Positions 15,792 to 24,459 of a DNA stretch of 64,000 nucleotides are shown piece after piece. The DNA comes from Calditrichota bacterium (GTDB lineage Bacteria; Electryoneota; RPQS01): positions 372,001 through 436,000 of the forward strand of contig JACJVZ010000002.1 of the NCBI GenBank assembly GCA_020637445.1. The letters run 5' to 3'. A model generated the notes under the pieces. It was not told the DNA's origin. It did no database searches and saw only the letters and a list, made by a program, of their open reading frames with translations. The translations under genes were made by a program, and so were the position numbers. How positions within the stretch are numbered: the stretch's first letter is position 1; each line of letters begins with the position of its first letter.

Positions 15792-17915
15792 ATGAGTCGG
15801 ATGCTATGGGTTGGAATTTTTTTGGTAGGGATGGTGGGGATGGCGAGGGGGCAGGTAAATGCATTTCTAATTTATGACTCTTCAGTGGAGCCGCCGCTTA
15901 CGGATCAATGCGTGGGCGGCAACCCGATCCCTGACGGTTACCTTGTGGAGATTTATTGGGATGCGGACAATGACGGCCCGGATGCCGATGATACGCCTCC
16001 GGTCGTTGGTTCGGGACCAGGGGAGTGCAATTTTAACTCCTTCCTTACGAGGGGGGAGGAGTTTTTTGGTCAAGCCGGCGGGTTCGCAACCGACCCTGCG
16101 TTTTCTATGAACACGGTGCTGGAGCCTGCGCGATTTTGGCTGCGGGTTTGGACTGGTGATGAAGGAGTGTGTTTGCGATCAAATTCCTTCACTATCTCTG
16201 GCGGCATTCATGATTACTTCTTCACGCACGATGACTTCACATGTTTGGAACTGCCATGCGACGATTGCGGACCGTTGACGGCGCCGCAAGTCGTGATTCT
16301 TCCGCAAGGAGACGACATCGTGTTGACTTGGAACCCAGTAGACACGACGACTGCGGGGTGCACCGTTGATGGCAAAGACTATCTCGTTTATGTTTCAGAA
16401 TCTCCTGACGGTCCGTACGACTATCTTGCCTGGACTTCGGATACGACATTCACCGACGCAGGAGCTGTCGCCCAGCTTGCGCAGAGATACTATCAAGTAA
16501 CTGCGGACAAAGGCGTGCAATTCGCCGATCCAAATCTTGAACAGGCAGTGCGGGAGCAGTTGGGGAATTTTGACGAGCCATTGTTGAGGGAGGACCTTGA
16601 AAGCGTGACCGACCTAGATGCGGGAAATCGAGGGATACAAAATCTTTCCGGCATTCAATGGTTGAAAAACCTTGAAGAACTCTATTTGCTTGACAACCCA
16701 ATTGGAGACATTGCTCCGCTTTCTGAGCTGTCACGGCTGCAACTTCTCTTCTTGCGAAGCAGCCAACCGCTAGATCTTACACCCCTTTCAACATTGTACG
16801 AACTTACCCATCTATTGATAAGTGTCGTCAGCTTCGATCAAGCCATTAACATTGCACCCCTTGCGCCCCTTATACAACTTGAATGGCTATATGTTGTTGG
16901 CGGCCAACTGACAGATCTAACACCAATCTCTGGCCTTACGAATTTGTCTTATCTTTCGTTGCTTAACGAGCCCCAGATTTCGGATATTGGGCCACTAGCA
17001 AACCTTATACAACTTCAGCATTTACTCATTGTAAACAGCCAAATTTCGAGTGTCAGCCCGTTGGCGAATCTCGGACAATTGACAAACCTAGACCTGCAGG
17101 GAAACCAACTCTCGGATATCTGCCCGTTAGGGGGGCTGACACAAATGCAACAGCTAAATCTAGGCAACGGCGAAATATCAAACATAAGCGCACTATCAAG
17201 CCTGAGTCAACTGACTTACTTGTACCTTGGTCGGAATCAGATTGCAGATACTGGACCACTGTCAGCGCTAACAGATCTCACATTTTTAGACCTTTCTTTC
17301 GCACAAATAACAGAAATCGATCAACTTGCCAATCTAACTCAATTGCAGACATTGGGACTCGCTGGAAACCAAATCTCAGACATCTCGCCGTTAGCAAGTC
17401 TTGCACAACTGCGAAGTTTGGCTCTTGCCTCTAACCAAGTTTCCGAAATATCTTCTTTATCGAATTTGTTGCAGCTTGAATCGTTGATTCTCAATGGTAA
17501 CCAAATTTCGGACGTAAGCTCAATTACGGGTTTATCGCAAGTTCAGTACATAGATATCGGATCGAATCAGATCAACGATCTTCAGGCCCTAGTAGACAAT
17601 CAGGGTCTAAATAGCGGGGACATTTTGATCGCAGACAATAATCCCCTAAGCGAAACGGCCCTGACCGTCCAGATACCCGAGCTTATCAGTCGCGGTGTCA
17701 ATGTATATTACGACGGCGCTGCGCGGGAAAGCGATGGCCAAGGCGATATGTATGAAGCTGGCACACCGGAAAGCAACCCGCTTTGGCGACTTCTTGATGA
17801 TGCAAGCACTCCGGAAGGCAAAAGAGAGATGCTTCGAAAAGAGATAGAACTTAGAGTTTCCAAGCACATTGAAGAAGCAAAGGAACAGAGTACCAACCAT
17901 CACCCCAAGCGATGA
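15792..17915 (+). CDS. secreted leucine-rich-repeat (internalin-like) protein
   Basis: A 707-residue exported protein. The ATG at 15792 is preferred because AGGAG is 7 nt upstream; the ATG at 15786 is only 1 nt from it. After the signal peptide, residues ~20-155 form a Cys/Gly/Asp-rich domain (CVGGNPIPDG, then DADNDGPDADD) shared with two other secreted proteins in this window. An FN3-like segment follows (~165-250, TWNPVD...YLVYVSES). About sixteen 22-residue leucine-rich repeats of the SDS22/internalin type (LxxLxxLxLxxNxIxDIxPL) cover ~265-630. Unlike its neighbours it has no sorting module and ends in a charged helix. It is probably surface or periplasmic and protein-binding. The next gene overlaps its stop (ATGA). 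Confidence 0.88.
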   Translation: MSRMLWVGIFLVGMVGMARGQVNAFLIYDSSVEPPLTDQCVGGNPIPDGYLVEIYWDADNDGPDADDTPPVVGSGPGECNFNSFLTRGEEFFGQAGGFATDPAFSMNTVLEPARFWLRVWTGDEGVCLRSNSFTISGGIHDYFFTHDDFTCLELPCDDCGPLTAPQVVILPQGDDIVLTWNPVDTTTAGCTVDGKDYLVYVSESPDGPYDYLAWTSDTTFTDAGAVAQLAQRYYQVTADKGVQFADPNLEQAVREQLGNFDEPLLREDLESVTDLDAGNRGIQNLSGIQWLKNLEELYLLDNPIGDIAPLSELSRLQLLFLRSSQPLDLTPLSTLYELTHLLISVVSFDQAINIAPLAPLIQLEWLYVVGGQLTDLTPISGLTNLSYLSLLNEPQISDIGPLANLIQLQHLLIVNSQISSVSPLANLGQLTNLDLQGNQLSDICPLGGLTQMQQLNLGNGEISNISALSSLSQLTYLYLGRNQIADTGPLSALTDLTFLDLSFAQITEIDQLANLTQLQTLGLAGNQISDISPLASLAQLRSLALASNQVSEISSLSNLLQLESLILNGNQISDVSSITGLSQVQYIDIGSNQINDLQALVDNQGLNSGDILIADNNPLSETALTVQIPELISRGVNVYYDGAARESDGQGDMYEAGTPESNPLWRLLDDASTPEGKREMLRKEIELRVSKHIEEAKEQSTNHHPKR

Positions 17916-18217
17916 AGTTTGCTGACTTTATCAAGCGCGGAGAGATCATTGTCGCATTTGTTGTGGGAGTGTGTTTGATCTTGAAGGTGTGGGCGATCCG
18001 GAGGTGGTTTAATCTGGAAGTGAATGTGCTCGACTTGTACATTCCGCCGATATTGCTTGCCGTGTACGGTCCGGTTCGCGCAATCATGGCGAAAAAGAAA
18101 ACTCCGAACGGTTTTCGCTGGGACAGCCCGCTGTTGTGGAGCGTTTTGATAGTCTTGGCAACGGTTCTTTCAACGTACATGTATGTGATCAGGATTAGAA
18201 TGGTCTGGAACACATAG
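17912..18217 (+). CDS. small membrane protein
   Basis: A 101-residue protein with three hydrophobic segments (IIVAFVVGVCLILKVWAI, LYIPPILLAVYGPVRAIM and WSVLIVLATVLSTYMYVI) separated by short basic loops. It overlaps the leucine-rich-repeat gene by 4 bp (ATGA), so translation is probably coupled. I do not recognise the family. Coupling to a secreted LRR protein may mean it anchors or assists that protein. Confidence 0.7.
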   Translation: MKFADFIKRGEIIVAFVVGVCLILKVWAIRRWFNLEVNVLDLYIPPILLAVYGPVRAIMAKKKTPNGFRWDSPLLWSVLIVLATVLSTYMYVIRIRMVWNT

Positions 18218-18302
18218 TTCTATACGCGGCGCGAAGGCAGAGTCGCGAACAGCAACAATCCAAAGCAAAAATGATTCGAAAACGAGACGCAAGGAGATGA
18301 TA

Positions 18303-18779
18303 GTGCCCAGATTTGCACCGATTAGCATTGTACTTTCAATAATTTTAGTCGCCGCGCTATGGCCGCGTGATGAAGTCGTGCGGTACGACGCGCCGGTAAT
18401 CTTAAGCGGGGCATCCGCAGCGGATGCTTCCGCGAGTGAAGAAGAAACGCATTCGACCTCCGCTGTGTCAGGCGGCACGGCGGAAGACGTGCCGTGGCTG
18501 CACGTCGAAGTCGAAACCAAGTACGCGTGGATCTATCAGAAATCCGTCGGTCGCGCGTGGACAACCGTGTCGCGCGAAGATACGACGCGGGTTAACGTCG
18601 GTGAATTGTGCATCGAGCTTGAAGCTCACGGCAAGCATACGCTGTGCGAAAGCGACACAAGCTACCTTGAGATCACGGATCTAAAACGCCGTTTGGCCTG
18701 CAAGAAAAAAACCGCCGTGGTTTCCGCATGGACGCAAGCGCCGAACATCAAGAAAACCACAGTGAAGATGGAACCGTAG
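18303..18779 (+). CDS. membrane-anchored protein of unknown function
   Basis: A 158-residue protein. An N-terminal hydrophobic anchor (ISIVLSIILVAALW) leads to a Ser/Ala/Glu-rich linker and a C-terminal extracytoplasmic domain. That domain has two cysteines in GELCIELEAHGKHTLCESD and one in LACKKK. The GTG at 18303 is preferred, since AAGGAG (18291-18296) is 6 nt upstream; the ATG at 18297 directly abuts that site. The linker residues GASAADASAS are encoded by a family A palindromic repeat. No known family is recognised. Confidence 0.6.
   Translation: MPRFAPISIVLSIILVAALWPRDEVVRYDAPVILSGASAADASASEEETHSTSAVSGGTAEDVPWLHVEVETKYAWIYQKSVGRAWTTVSREDTTRVNVGELCIELEAHGKHTLCESDTSYLEITDLKRRLACKKKTAVVSAWTQAPNIKKTTVKMEP
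18408..18436. repeat. family A palindromic repeat inside a coding sequence
   Basis: GGGG, arm CATCCG, loop CAG, arm CGGATG, then CTTCCGCGAG. It is in frame and translated as Gly-Ala-Ser-Ala-Ala-Asp-Ala-Ser. The core is identical to the copy within yidC. Confidence 0.75.
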
Positions 18780-18887
18780 CCAGCGCAGGCGCCGGACTCA
18801 ATGTGCCGGTGCGATGGCTTAATGTTGGAAGATTATCTTAGGAAATTCGGGTCCCGGGTGATTGTTTGGACTTGAAAGGAGTCTGAC

Positions 18888-20621
18888 ATGATGCCTCGAA
18901 TTATATTGTTGCTGGTTTGTCTCGCGGCGAGCAACGCGCACGCGCAGTGGAGTTTTGACAACGCGGTCCCGCTTGGTTTTGCGCAGGGTCCCGTTTCGAA
19001 GAACCTTGCCGTCGATCAAGATTTCAACGTGCATACGGCATTTCGAAGCGGTTCGAATGTGCTTTATCACTACAAACAAAGTTCGAACGGCGAGTGGTTG
19101 ATGGCAGAGAGTGTCACCGATTCGGCCTCAATGGGAACACTCGGCGATATTGCGATCGCGCTGAACCCTCTGACGATGCTGCCGGTCGTGGTGTTTCAGT
19201 CGAACGAAAGAATATGGTTTGCGGAGCGGCAGAACGGCGGCGTGTGGACGAGGACGCTGCTGGGTGATTCGACCGAAGCAGCCTACTCGCCGGATGTGGC
19301 GGTGAATTTGGACGGCCATATTTACGTGGTGTACATCGTCGACCGCACGAACGGTTATCAATTGGGATGCGCATATTTTGACGGGTTCGTGTGGCAATTT
19401 GACTATATCGACACGGACATCGGTGATTTTGGTTTAGGCGCGGCGCCGCGCGTTGCGATGGACGGGAATAGCGCGGCGCACATCGTGTTTCGCGGAGGAA
19501 ATTTCGGAAGCTACGCTGCGCGGCATGCCACGAACGAGTTCGGCGGCGGCACAGAGTGGGTTGTATCTACGCTCGCCGTGCCGCACGCGGAGAGCTATCC
19601 GGGTGATATCGCGGTCGACGAATTTGACGGAGTGCATTGTGTTTCCAGTGGCAGCGACGGTTTTGGAATTCCGGGTCCCGTCTACTACCACCATCAATCA
19701 CCCGGAGGGACCTGGTCATTCGGCGTTCCGGTGACCGGAGGCGAGAGCGCGGGCAATCCCGTAATTGCTCTCGATTCGCACGGCGATCCCCACGTGTTTG
19801 CCTTGGGCATAAACGGAAATATCTACACCGAAATGTTGATTTATTCAAGTTCGGTTACGGGCTGGTTTCCGGAAACTATCTACGGCCATTCGTCGGGAAC
19901 ACCGGCACTTGTGATCGATCCTCTGGACTACGGGATCGCACTTGTTCCGTCGACAGAATGGGGCGGATCAATTTTCTACCTCAAAAGCACAGAGTCGCTT
20001 GTCCCTCAAACGTGGGTACCGGAAATCAGTATTGAACCCGGAACGCTGGTGTTTGATACGGTGTTTGTCGGAAGAGACTCCACGCTTGAGATTCGCCTGA
20101 CAAACCCGAGCGAAGTCGTACTTAACATATCCGGCTTTGATCTCAATTCTCCGGTTTTTCACGGACCAGACGAATGGCACCCCGTGCCACTGATGTGGGG
20201 ATGGTCGACCGGGCTGGTCATTCGCTTTGAGCCGACGGCAAATCAACTCTATTCGGGCTTTGTGGTTATCACAAGTAATGCCATTTCCAGTCCCGACACC
20301 GTTTTTCTGACGGGTCGGGGGGTGATATTAGACGACGCGGCAGTCGCGCCGCTGTCTAACGAGTTCGCGCTGCATCCGCTCTATCCCAATCCGTTCAACG
20401 GGGGAGTGAATGTGGAGTTTGAATTGGCTCGCGACGCAGATGTTTCGCTTGACGTGTTCGATGTTTTGGGGCGACGGGTGGAAACACTCGTATCGGGCAG
20501 AATGGATGCCGGCTCGCACGTGCTGCAATGGCAAGGAGGCGAGCGCGCCGCGGGAGTGTATTTGTTCCGTCTCAATACGGGAAGCGGGACGTTCGTACAA
20601 AAGGCCGCATACTTGAAATAG
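18888..20621 (+). CDS. secreted propeller-like protein with sorting module, paralog 1
   Basis: A 577-residue secreted protein. The signal peptide ends near ASNAHA before QWSFDN. Residues ~30-380 contain repeated strands with xSYPGDIAVDxFDG, GFGIPGPVYYHH and similar short blocks suggestive of a beta-propeller. Residues ~385-480 resemble an ASPM/SPD-2/Hydin-like Ig domain (LVFDTVFVGRDSTLEIRLTN). The C-terminal sorting module reads ALHPLYPNPFNGGVNVEFEL, VFDVLGRRVETL and AGVYLFRL. AGGAG lies 7 nt upstream. It forms a tandem duplicate with the next gene. Substrate or partner unknown. Confidence 0.85.
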   Translation: MMPRIILLLVCLAASNAHAQWSFDNAVPLGFAQGPVSKNLAVDQDFNVHTAFRSGSNVLYHYKQSSNGEWLMAESVTDSASMGTLGDIAIALNPLTMLPVVVFQSNERIWFAERQNGGVWTRTLLGDSTEAAYSPDVAVNLDGHIYVVYIVDRTNGYQLGCAYFDGFVWQFDYIDTDIGDFGLGAAPRVAMDGNSAAHIVFRGGNFGSYAARHATNEFGGGTEWVVSTLAVPHAESYPGDIAVDEFDGVHCVSSGSDGFGIPGPVYYHHQSPGGTWSFGVPVTGGESAGNPVIALDSHGDPHVFALGINGNIYTEMLIYSSSVTGWFPETIYGHSSGTPALVIDPLDYGIALVPSTEWGGSIFYLKSTESLVPQTWVPEISIEPGTLVFDTVFVGRDSTLEIRLTNPSEVVLNISGFDLNSPVFHGPDEWHPVPLMWGWSTGLVIRFEPTANQLYSGFVVITSNAISSPDTVFLTGRGVILDDAAVAPLSNEFALHPLYPNPFNGGVNVEFELARDADVSLDVFDVLGRRVETLVSGRMDAGSHVLQWQGGERAAGVYLFRLNTGSGTFVQKAAYLK

Positions 20622-20656
20622 GACCAGAGCTTCACACAAGAACAGAGGAGACGAAC

Positions 20657-22381
20657 ATGCGTGGACTGCACACGTTCTTGATGGGATTGATTGTTCTGAT
20701 TGGAACAACGGCAAATGCACAGTGGGATTTTTCACAGCTTGACTCGAGCGGATATGGAAATCCCTACAATGGAAAAGGGTTGGCCGTCGATCACGACGGA
20801 AATGCCTATGTGATTTCCGGCTACGAGCAGCTTACGATGCATGTTCGATCCGTGGACACAGGACAATGGTCCAACGGCGGTTTCATCAGCGACAGCACAA
20901 TCAACTCGCAAGTCGGCGACGCCGCAATCTATTGGAATTCGGACACAGAAAAGCCCATTGTGGTGTTCGAGTCGTTCGGACGAATCTGGTTTGCGACGCG
21001 CGACCAGGACGGAGCATGGCACCGCACAGCCCTCAACGGCAACACTGAAACCGGAGCTTCTCCGGACATTTCCGCGAATGCGAACGGACAGATATACGCC
21101 GCATGGATAGACGAAGACGGCGGGGTGTATCAACTCAACTACAGCTATTTTGACGGTTCCGCATGGGAAACGGATGATATTCAAGCTGAGTTGGGAGAAT
21201 TCGGGCTGGGAGCCGCGCCGCACGTCGCGGTTGATCCGGCGGGTGCGGGAAATGTCCTCTTTCGCGGAGTTGTCGATGGGTTCTATCAAGCACAGATTGC
21301 GACAAACACAACTCCCGGCGGAACTGACTGGAGTGTTTTGACACTCAATGTGCCGACCATGGAAAGTTATCCGGGAGACGCCGTGTGCGGGATTGACGGA
21401 ACCCTCTACTGTCTGTCATCCGGCAGCGAAGGATTTGGTATTCCCGGACCGGTATATTTTCACCGCCGCTTCGGCGGGCAATGGGAGACGGGTATTGGAG
21501 CTTCGGGCGGCACTAACGCCGCCGCGCCGCTGATTGCCCTGAGCGAAATCTTCACGCCGCATACGATCTGGATGGAAGTTGTGGGCAACATTTATACGGG
21601 CGCGCTGGGTTATTCAACCGAATCCACGGATTGGACGCCAGTCACGCTTTACAGTCACGCGGGCGGAAACGCGGCCTTCGCGATTGACGGAGACGACTAC
21701 GGCCACATTTTGCTGAATACGGAATCCGGCCAAACGATCTATGTGCGCTCGATGAGGCCGCTCACCTACGAGCCGGGATCTCCGGCAGTGACGTTAATTC
21801 CGGACACCCTCGCCTTTGATTCAACGGAAGTGAACGCAATTCGGTCGAGCATGCTGACGGTGTTAAACAGCGGAGACGGCCAGCTGATCTTGAATGAAAT
21901 CACCTCCGACGACCCGGCATTCATCGCGCCGCAGATCTTCACGATATCCATTTCGCCCGGAGGGTCGGTGGGGGCAGAGATCAGCTTTGCGCCTACGGAA
22001 TCCGGAGAGTTTGACGGACACATTTTGGTTTGGAGTTCGGCAAACACAAGCCCGGATACATTATATGTATCGGGAACCGGTTACATTTTGTCGACGGCTG
22101 ACGACTCTTCACTGCCGGAAAACTTCGCGCTGCATCCGCTCTATCCCAATCCGTTTAACGGCGGAGTGAATGTAGAGTTTGAATTGGCTCGCGACGCAGA
22201 TGTTTCGCTTGGCGTGTTCGATGTTTTGGGGCGACGGGTGGAAACACTTGTGACGGGCAGAATGAACGCGGGTTCGCATGTCGTGCAATGGGATGGCGGC
22301 GCACGCGCGGCGGGGATCTATCTGTTCAGGCTTGATGCTGGCGGGCAGACGTTTGTGCGGAAAGCGTTGTATCTGAAATAG
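20657..22381 (+). CDS. secreted propeller-like protein with sorting module, paralog 2
   Basis: A 574-residue paralog of the preceding gene, with the same order of domains: signal peptide ending GTTANA, propeller-like repeats including ESYPGDAVCGIDG and GFGIPGPVYFHR, an Ig-like domain (LAFDSTEVNAIRSSMLTVLN), then the sorting module. GAGGAG precedes the ATG at 20657; longer in-frame starts inside the upstream gene are rejected. The last ~240 bp are far more similar to paralog 1 than the bodies are. This implies conversion or selection acting on the sorting module. Confidence 0.85.
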   Translation: MRGLHTFLMGLIVLIGTTANAQWDFSQLDSSGYGNPYNGKGLAVDHDGNAYVISGYEQLTMHVRSVDTGQWSNGGFISDSTINSQVGDAAIYWNSDTEKPIVVFESFGRIWFATRDQDGAWHRTALNGNTETGASPDISANANGQIYAAWIDEDGGVYQLNYSYFDGSAWETDDIQAELGEFGLGAAPHVAVDPAGAGNVLFRGVVDGFYQAQIATNTTPGGTDWSVLTLNVPTMESYPGDAVCGIDGTLYCLSSGSEGFGIPGPVYFHRRFGGQWETGIGASGGTNAAAPLIALSEIFTPHTIWMEVVGNIYTGALGYSTESTDWTPVTLYSHAGGNAAFAIDGDDYGHILLNTESGQTIYVRSMRPLTYEPGSPAVTLIPDTLAFDSTEVNAIRSSMLTVLNSGDGQLILNEITSDDPAFIAPQIFTISISPGGSVGAEISFAPTESGEFDGHILVWSSANTSPDTLYVSGTGYILSTADDSSLPENFALHPLYPNPFNGGVNVEFELARDADVSLGVFDVLGRRVETLVTGRMNAGSHVVQWDGGARAAGIYLFRLDAGGQTFVRKALYLK

Positions 22382-22384
22382 CAA

Positions 22385-22612
22385 ATGGAAAAGAAACTCA
22401 CTATCGGAATCGTCATTGGCGGAATCATTGTCGTTTGGACATTGATTGAGATGTGGTGGTATTGGTATCGTCCGTGGTCACGGGGAGAAAGGGCGAAGGA
22501 CGAAATGCAGCGGCAATACGGGGGAAGCCGGACGTGGGTTTATCTGTTTATCGTGACGATTGTGCTGTTGACGATTTGGTTCTTGATGACCAGCGGGTGG
22601 TCGCCGGGGTGA
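22385..22612 (+). CDS. small two-helix membrane protein 1
   Basis: A 75-residue protein with two membrane helices (IGIVIGGIIVVWTLIEMWWY and WVYLFIVTIVLLTIWFLM) joined by a basic loop ending ERAKDEMQRQYGGSRT. It begins 3 bp after the paralog 2 stop. The loop plus second helix resembles the third member of this trio (SYIERRHGAFKAWMFFVVVA). No family is recognised. Confidence 0.6.
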   Translation: MEKKLTIGIVIGGIIVVWTLIEMWWYWYRPWSRGERAKDEMQRQYGGSRTWVYLFIVTIVLLTIWFLMTSGWSPG

Positions 22613-22667
22613 TGCACTTCGCCGCGCTCGGGGACTGATGCGCCGTACATGAATTGACAATAGAGGC

Positions 22668-22696
22668 GGGACATCCGCAGCGGATGTTGCCGCGAA
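22668..22696. repeat. family A palindromic repeat
   Basis: GGGA, arm CATCCG, loop CAG, arm CGGATG, then TTGCCGCGAA. It lies between the first two small membrane protein genes, just upstream of the chosen start of the second. Confidence 0.7.
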
Positions 22697-22731
22697 TTCA
22701 CTCTAATATCGGAAATCGGAAAGCTCTCGAA

Positions 22732-22938
22732 ATGGAAGCTGTTGCCGTTCTGCTGATACTCTTTTTGCTCGGGCTGTTCGCGGCATTCATTCATGCAGGA
22801 CGGAACAGCAGAGGTGGACTCGGGTATGTACTTGGACGGCAAGATGGTCGCGGGAAGGTGGTCTTTGCCACAGTACTCCTGATTGTGTTGTTTGCCGTGG
22901 CACAGTACTTAATGTGGAAATCGGTGAGCCACCCGTGA
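22732..22938 (+). CDS. small two-helix membrane protein 2
   Basis: A 68-residue protein with two hydrophobic helices (AVAVLLILFLLGLFAAFIHA and VVFATVLLIVLFAVAQYLMW) and a Gly/Arg-rich loop (RNSRGGLGYVLGRQDGRGK). The ATG at 22732 avoids translating the palindromic repeat just upstream. It has the same overall plan as its two neighbours. Function unknown. Confidence 0.55.
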   Translation: MEAVAVLLILFLLGLFAAFIHAGRNSRGGLGYVLGRQDGRGKVVFATVLLIVLFAVAQYLMWKSVSHP

Positions 22939-22949
22939 CAAAAGGGGCC

Positions 22950-23207
22950 ATGATGGGTGATGTTTCTTTTGCAGCAGTGCTCGCCGTTGCCGATGCTTTG
23001 CCGCGAAATCTTGTCGTATTCTATGTAATTCTCGCGGTTGTGGTTCTCGCTTTGATGATTTGGGGGCTGCCGCGCGGGAGAAGCAGCGAGTTATTTTCCT
23101 ATATTGAAAGACGGCACGGCGCGTTTAAGGCGTGGATGTTTTTTGTCGTGGTAGCGGCGGTGCTGCTCTGGTTGAGGTTGTTTGGCGGTTGGTATTCTTT
23201 GCGGTAA
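22950..23207 (+). CDS. small two-helix membrane protein 3
   Basis: An 85-residue protein with two helices (LVVFYVILAVVVLALMIWGL and WMFFVVVAAVLLWLRLF) and an intervening charged loop. An AAAGGGG site precedes the ATG at 22950. The loop and second helix align by eye with member 1, so the three genes look like a small divergent tandem family. Function unknown. Confidence 0.55.
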   Translation: MMGDVSFAAVLAVADALPRNLVVFYVILAVVVLALMIWGLPRGRSSELFSYIERRHGAFKAWMFFVVVAAVLLWLRLFGGWYSLR

Positions 23208-23210
23208 AAC

Positions 23211-23249
23211 AGAACCCCCTTTTGTCCCCCCTGAGGACCGGGGGGAAAG
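23211..23249. repeat. C-run/G-run inverted element
   Basis: ACCCCCTTTTGTCCCCCC, a short loop, then CCGGGGGGAAAGC. A related element (CTCCCCCTTATTCCCCCCGCG and its complement) occurs at 47619-47652. Confidence 0.45.
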
Positions 23250-23253
23250 CAGA

Positions 23254-23281
23254 AAAAAGCGACTCGGTGGAGTCGCTTTTT
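23254..23281. terminator. bidirectional intrinsic terminator
   Basis: Twelve-base-pair stem AAAAAGCGACTC / GAGTCGCTTTTT with loop GGTG. It separates the plus-strand small-protein operon from the convergent pseudopilin gene and carries A- and T-runs on both sides. Confidence 0.88.
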
Positions 23282-23302
23282 CAATTTGTGCGTTGCCGCG
23301 AT

Positions 23303-23704
23303 TTATTGCACTGCGGTTCCCAGCGGATCCGCCGATACCCCCGTACTACTATGATCCGTGGCAACGACTTGAATCTCGTAGCTCTCGCCGTTGTTGATCG
23401 GAGTGTAGGAAAAAGAAGAGAAATTCTGACCGTCAGGCAAAATCATATAGTCATTTCCCGAAGGATCAATCAACGCCGCCGTAATGGACGACACGTTGCC
23501 GAAGTTCTGGTCCGGGAATGCTCCGTAGTCTATTTCGTAAACCGCGAGAGCTTTACGGAAGTGATCCACGTCGGCCACGGCTGCCGTAACATAGGCGCGA
23601 TCTTGGGATGCTAAGAATCTGGGTACAGCAATGGCCGCGATGATGCCGATGATGACAATCACGACCAAGAGCTCAATTAGGGTGAATCCACGCTGCTTTT
23701 TCAT
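23303..23704 (-). CDS. type IV pilin / pseudopilin-like protein
   Basis: A 133-residue prepilin-like protein. The prepilin-peptidase site is MKKQRG followed by FTLIELLVVIVIIGIIAAIA (cleavage after Gly, Phe+1, Glu+5), and then the long N-terminal assembly helix. The globular domain is GspG-like (YEIDYGAFPDQNF, DPSGNDYMILPDG). It may be a minor or major pseudopilin of a type II secretion or type IV pilus apparatus encoded elsewhere. The ATG at 23704 places the prepilin leader at the usual ~6 residues; a longer start at 23734 would extend it atypically. It is a paralog of the next upstream gene. Confidence 0.9.
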   Translation of the reverse strand: MKKQRGFTLIELLVVIVIIGIIAAIAVPRFLASQDRAYVTAAVADVDHFRKALAVYEIDYGAFPDQNFGNVSSITAALIDPSGNDYMILPDGQNFSSFSYTPINNGESYEIQVVATDHSSTGVSADPLGTAVQ

Positions 23705-23792
23705 GGCGAACGCTCCTGCTAAGGTTCTGCTCATACTTTAGCAAGCGGAGTGCCACGGCAAGCATGCTGTTTTTATTGAAGTGCCGACAAAT

Positions 23793-23821
23793 AAAAGACC
23801 CTCGTAATCAGAGGGTCTTTT
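23793..23821 (-). terminator. intrinsic terminator between pseudopilin genes
   Basis: Stem AAAAGACCCTC / GAGGGTCTTTT with a 7-nt loop. It lies downstream of the minus-strand gene at 23856-24278, so the two pilin-like genes are probably transcribed separately. Confidence 0.85.
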
Positions 23822-23855
23822 GATAATTGCAACAGCGTGTTGCGTTTTTCATCGT

Positions 23856-24278
23856 TTAACCTTCGGAACGCGCGCTCGCGCTGGCCGGATTGGCCACGAC
23901 CGGAGTATTTTTGCGGTCGCGGGCGCGGATCACTATCGTATAGCCGTCGCCGTCTTCATCCGGGACATAGCTAAAACCGGTTAATTCCTTATCACTGGGA
24001 ATATGGATATAGGGACGACCCTGAGGGTCGCGCAATTCGCGGGCGAACTCGAGCGGGTTGGAGATTGAATCGTCCGGGAAACTGCCGTAGTCGACTTCGT
24101 AGGCAGCCAACGCGGCGCGGAAGTTGTTCGCGTCCGAGATGGCATTGGCCACTAAGCTGCGGTCACGCAAGGTGAGTAAGTGTCCAGAAATCAATCCTAT
24201 AAACACAACCATGCAGACCAGGCCGAGCCAGATCTGCGCGGAGCGGGTTCCATTTAGTTGTCCATTATTCTGTTCCAT
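23856..24278 (-). CDS. pseudopilin-like protein lacking the prepilin motif
   Basis: A 140-residue paralog of the adjacent pseudopilin. The soluble part aligns by eye: NNFRAALAAYEVDYGSFPDD against DHFRKALAVYEIDYGAFPDQ, and a Y-x-P-x-x-DG-x-x-Y strand near the end. The N-terminal region is a plain membrane helix (IWLGLVCMVVFIGLISGHLL) preceded by NGTRSAQ, without the Gly|Phe-Thr-Leu-Ile-Glu site. It should therefore not be processed by prepilin peptidase or polymerise in the usual way. It may be a membrane-tethered relative with a regulatory or assembly role, or a decaying copy. The ATG at 24278 has GGAG upstream. Confidence 0.75.
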   Translation of the reverse strand: MEQNNGQLNGTRSAQIWLGLVCMVVFIGLISGHLLTLRDRSLVANAISDANNFRAALAAYEVDYGSFPDDSISNPLEFARELRDPQGRPYIHIPSDKELTGFSYVPDEDGDGYTIVIRARDRKNTPVVANPASASARSEG

Positions 24279-24459
24279 TGGGTAGCTCCTTCTCCGTGTG
24301 TACCCCCTAAGCCTACTAAGTATAGTAGCAATATCGATTCCTTTCTGTTTGAGTTGCACTAAAAGATTGAAAATTCGTATATTTATCAGCTATGGGTGAA
24401 CCGGACGCTGGGGAATTTGAACCTGCTGAACTTGGGTGAATGAACCGGAGGTGGGTGAG

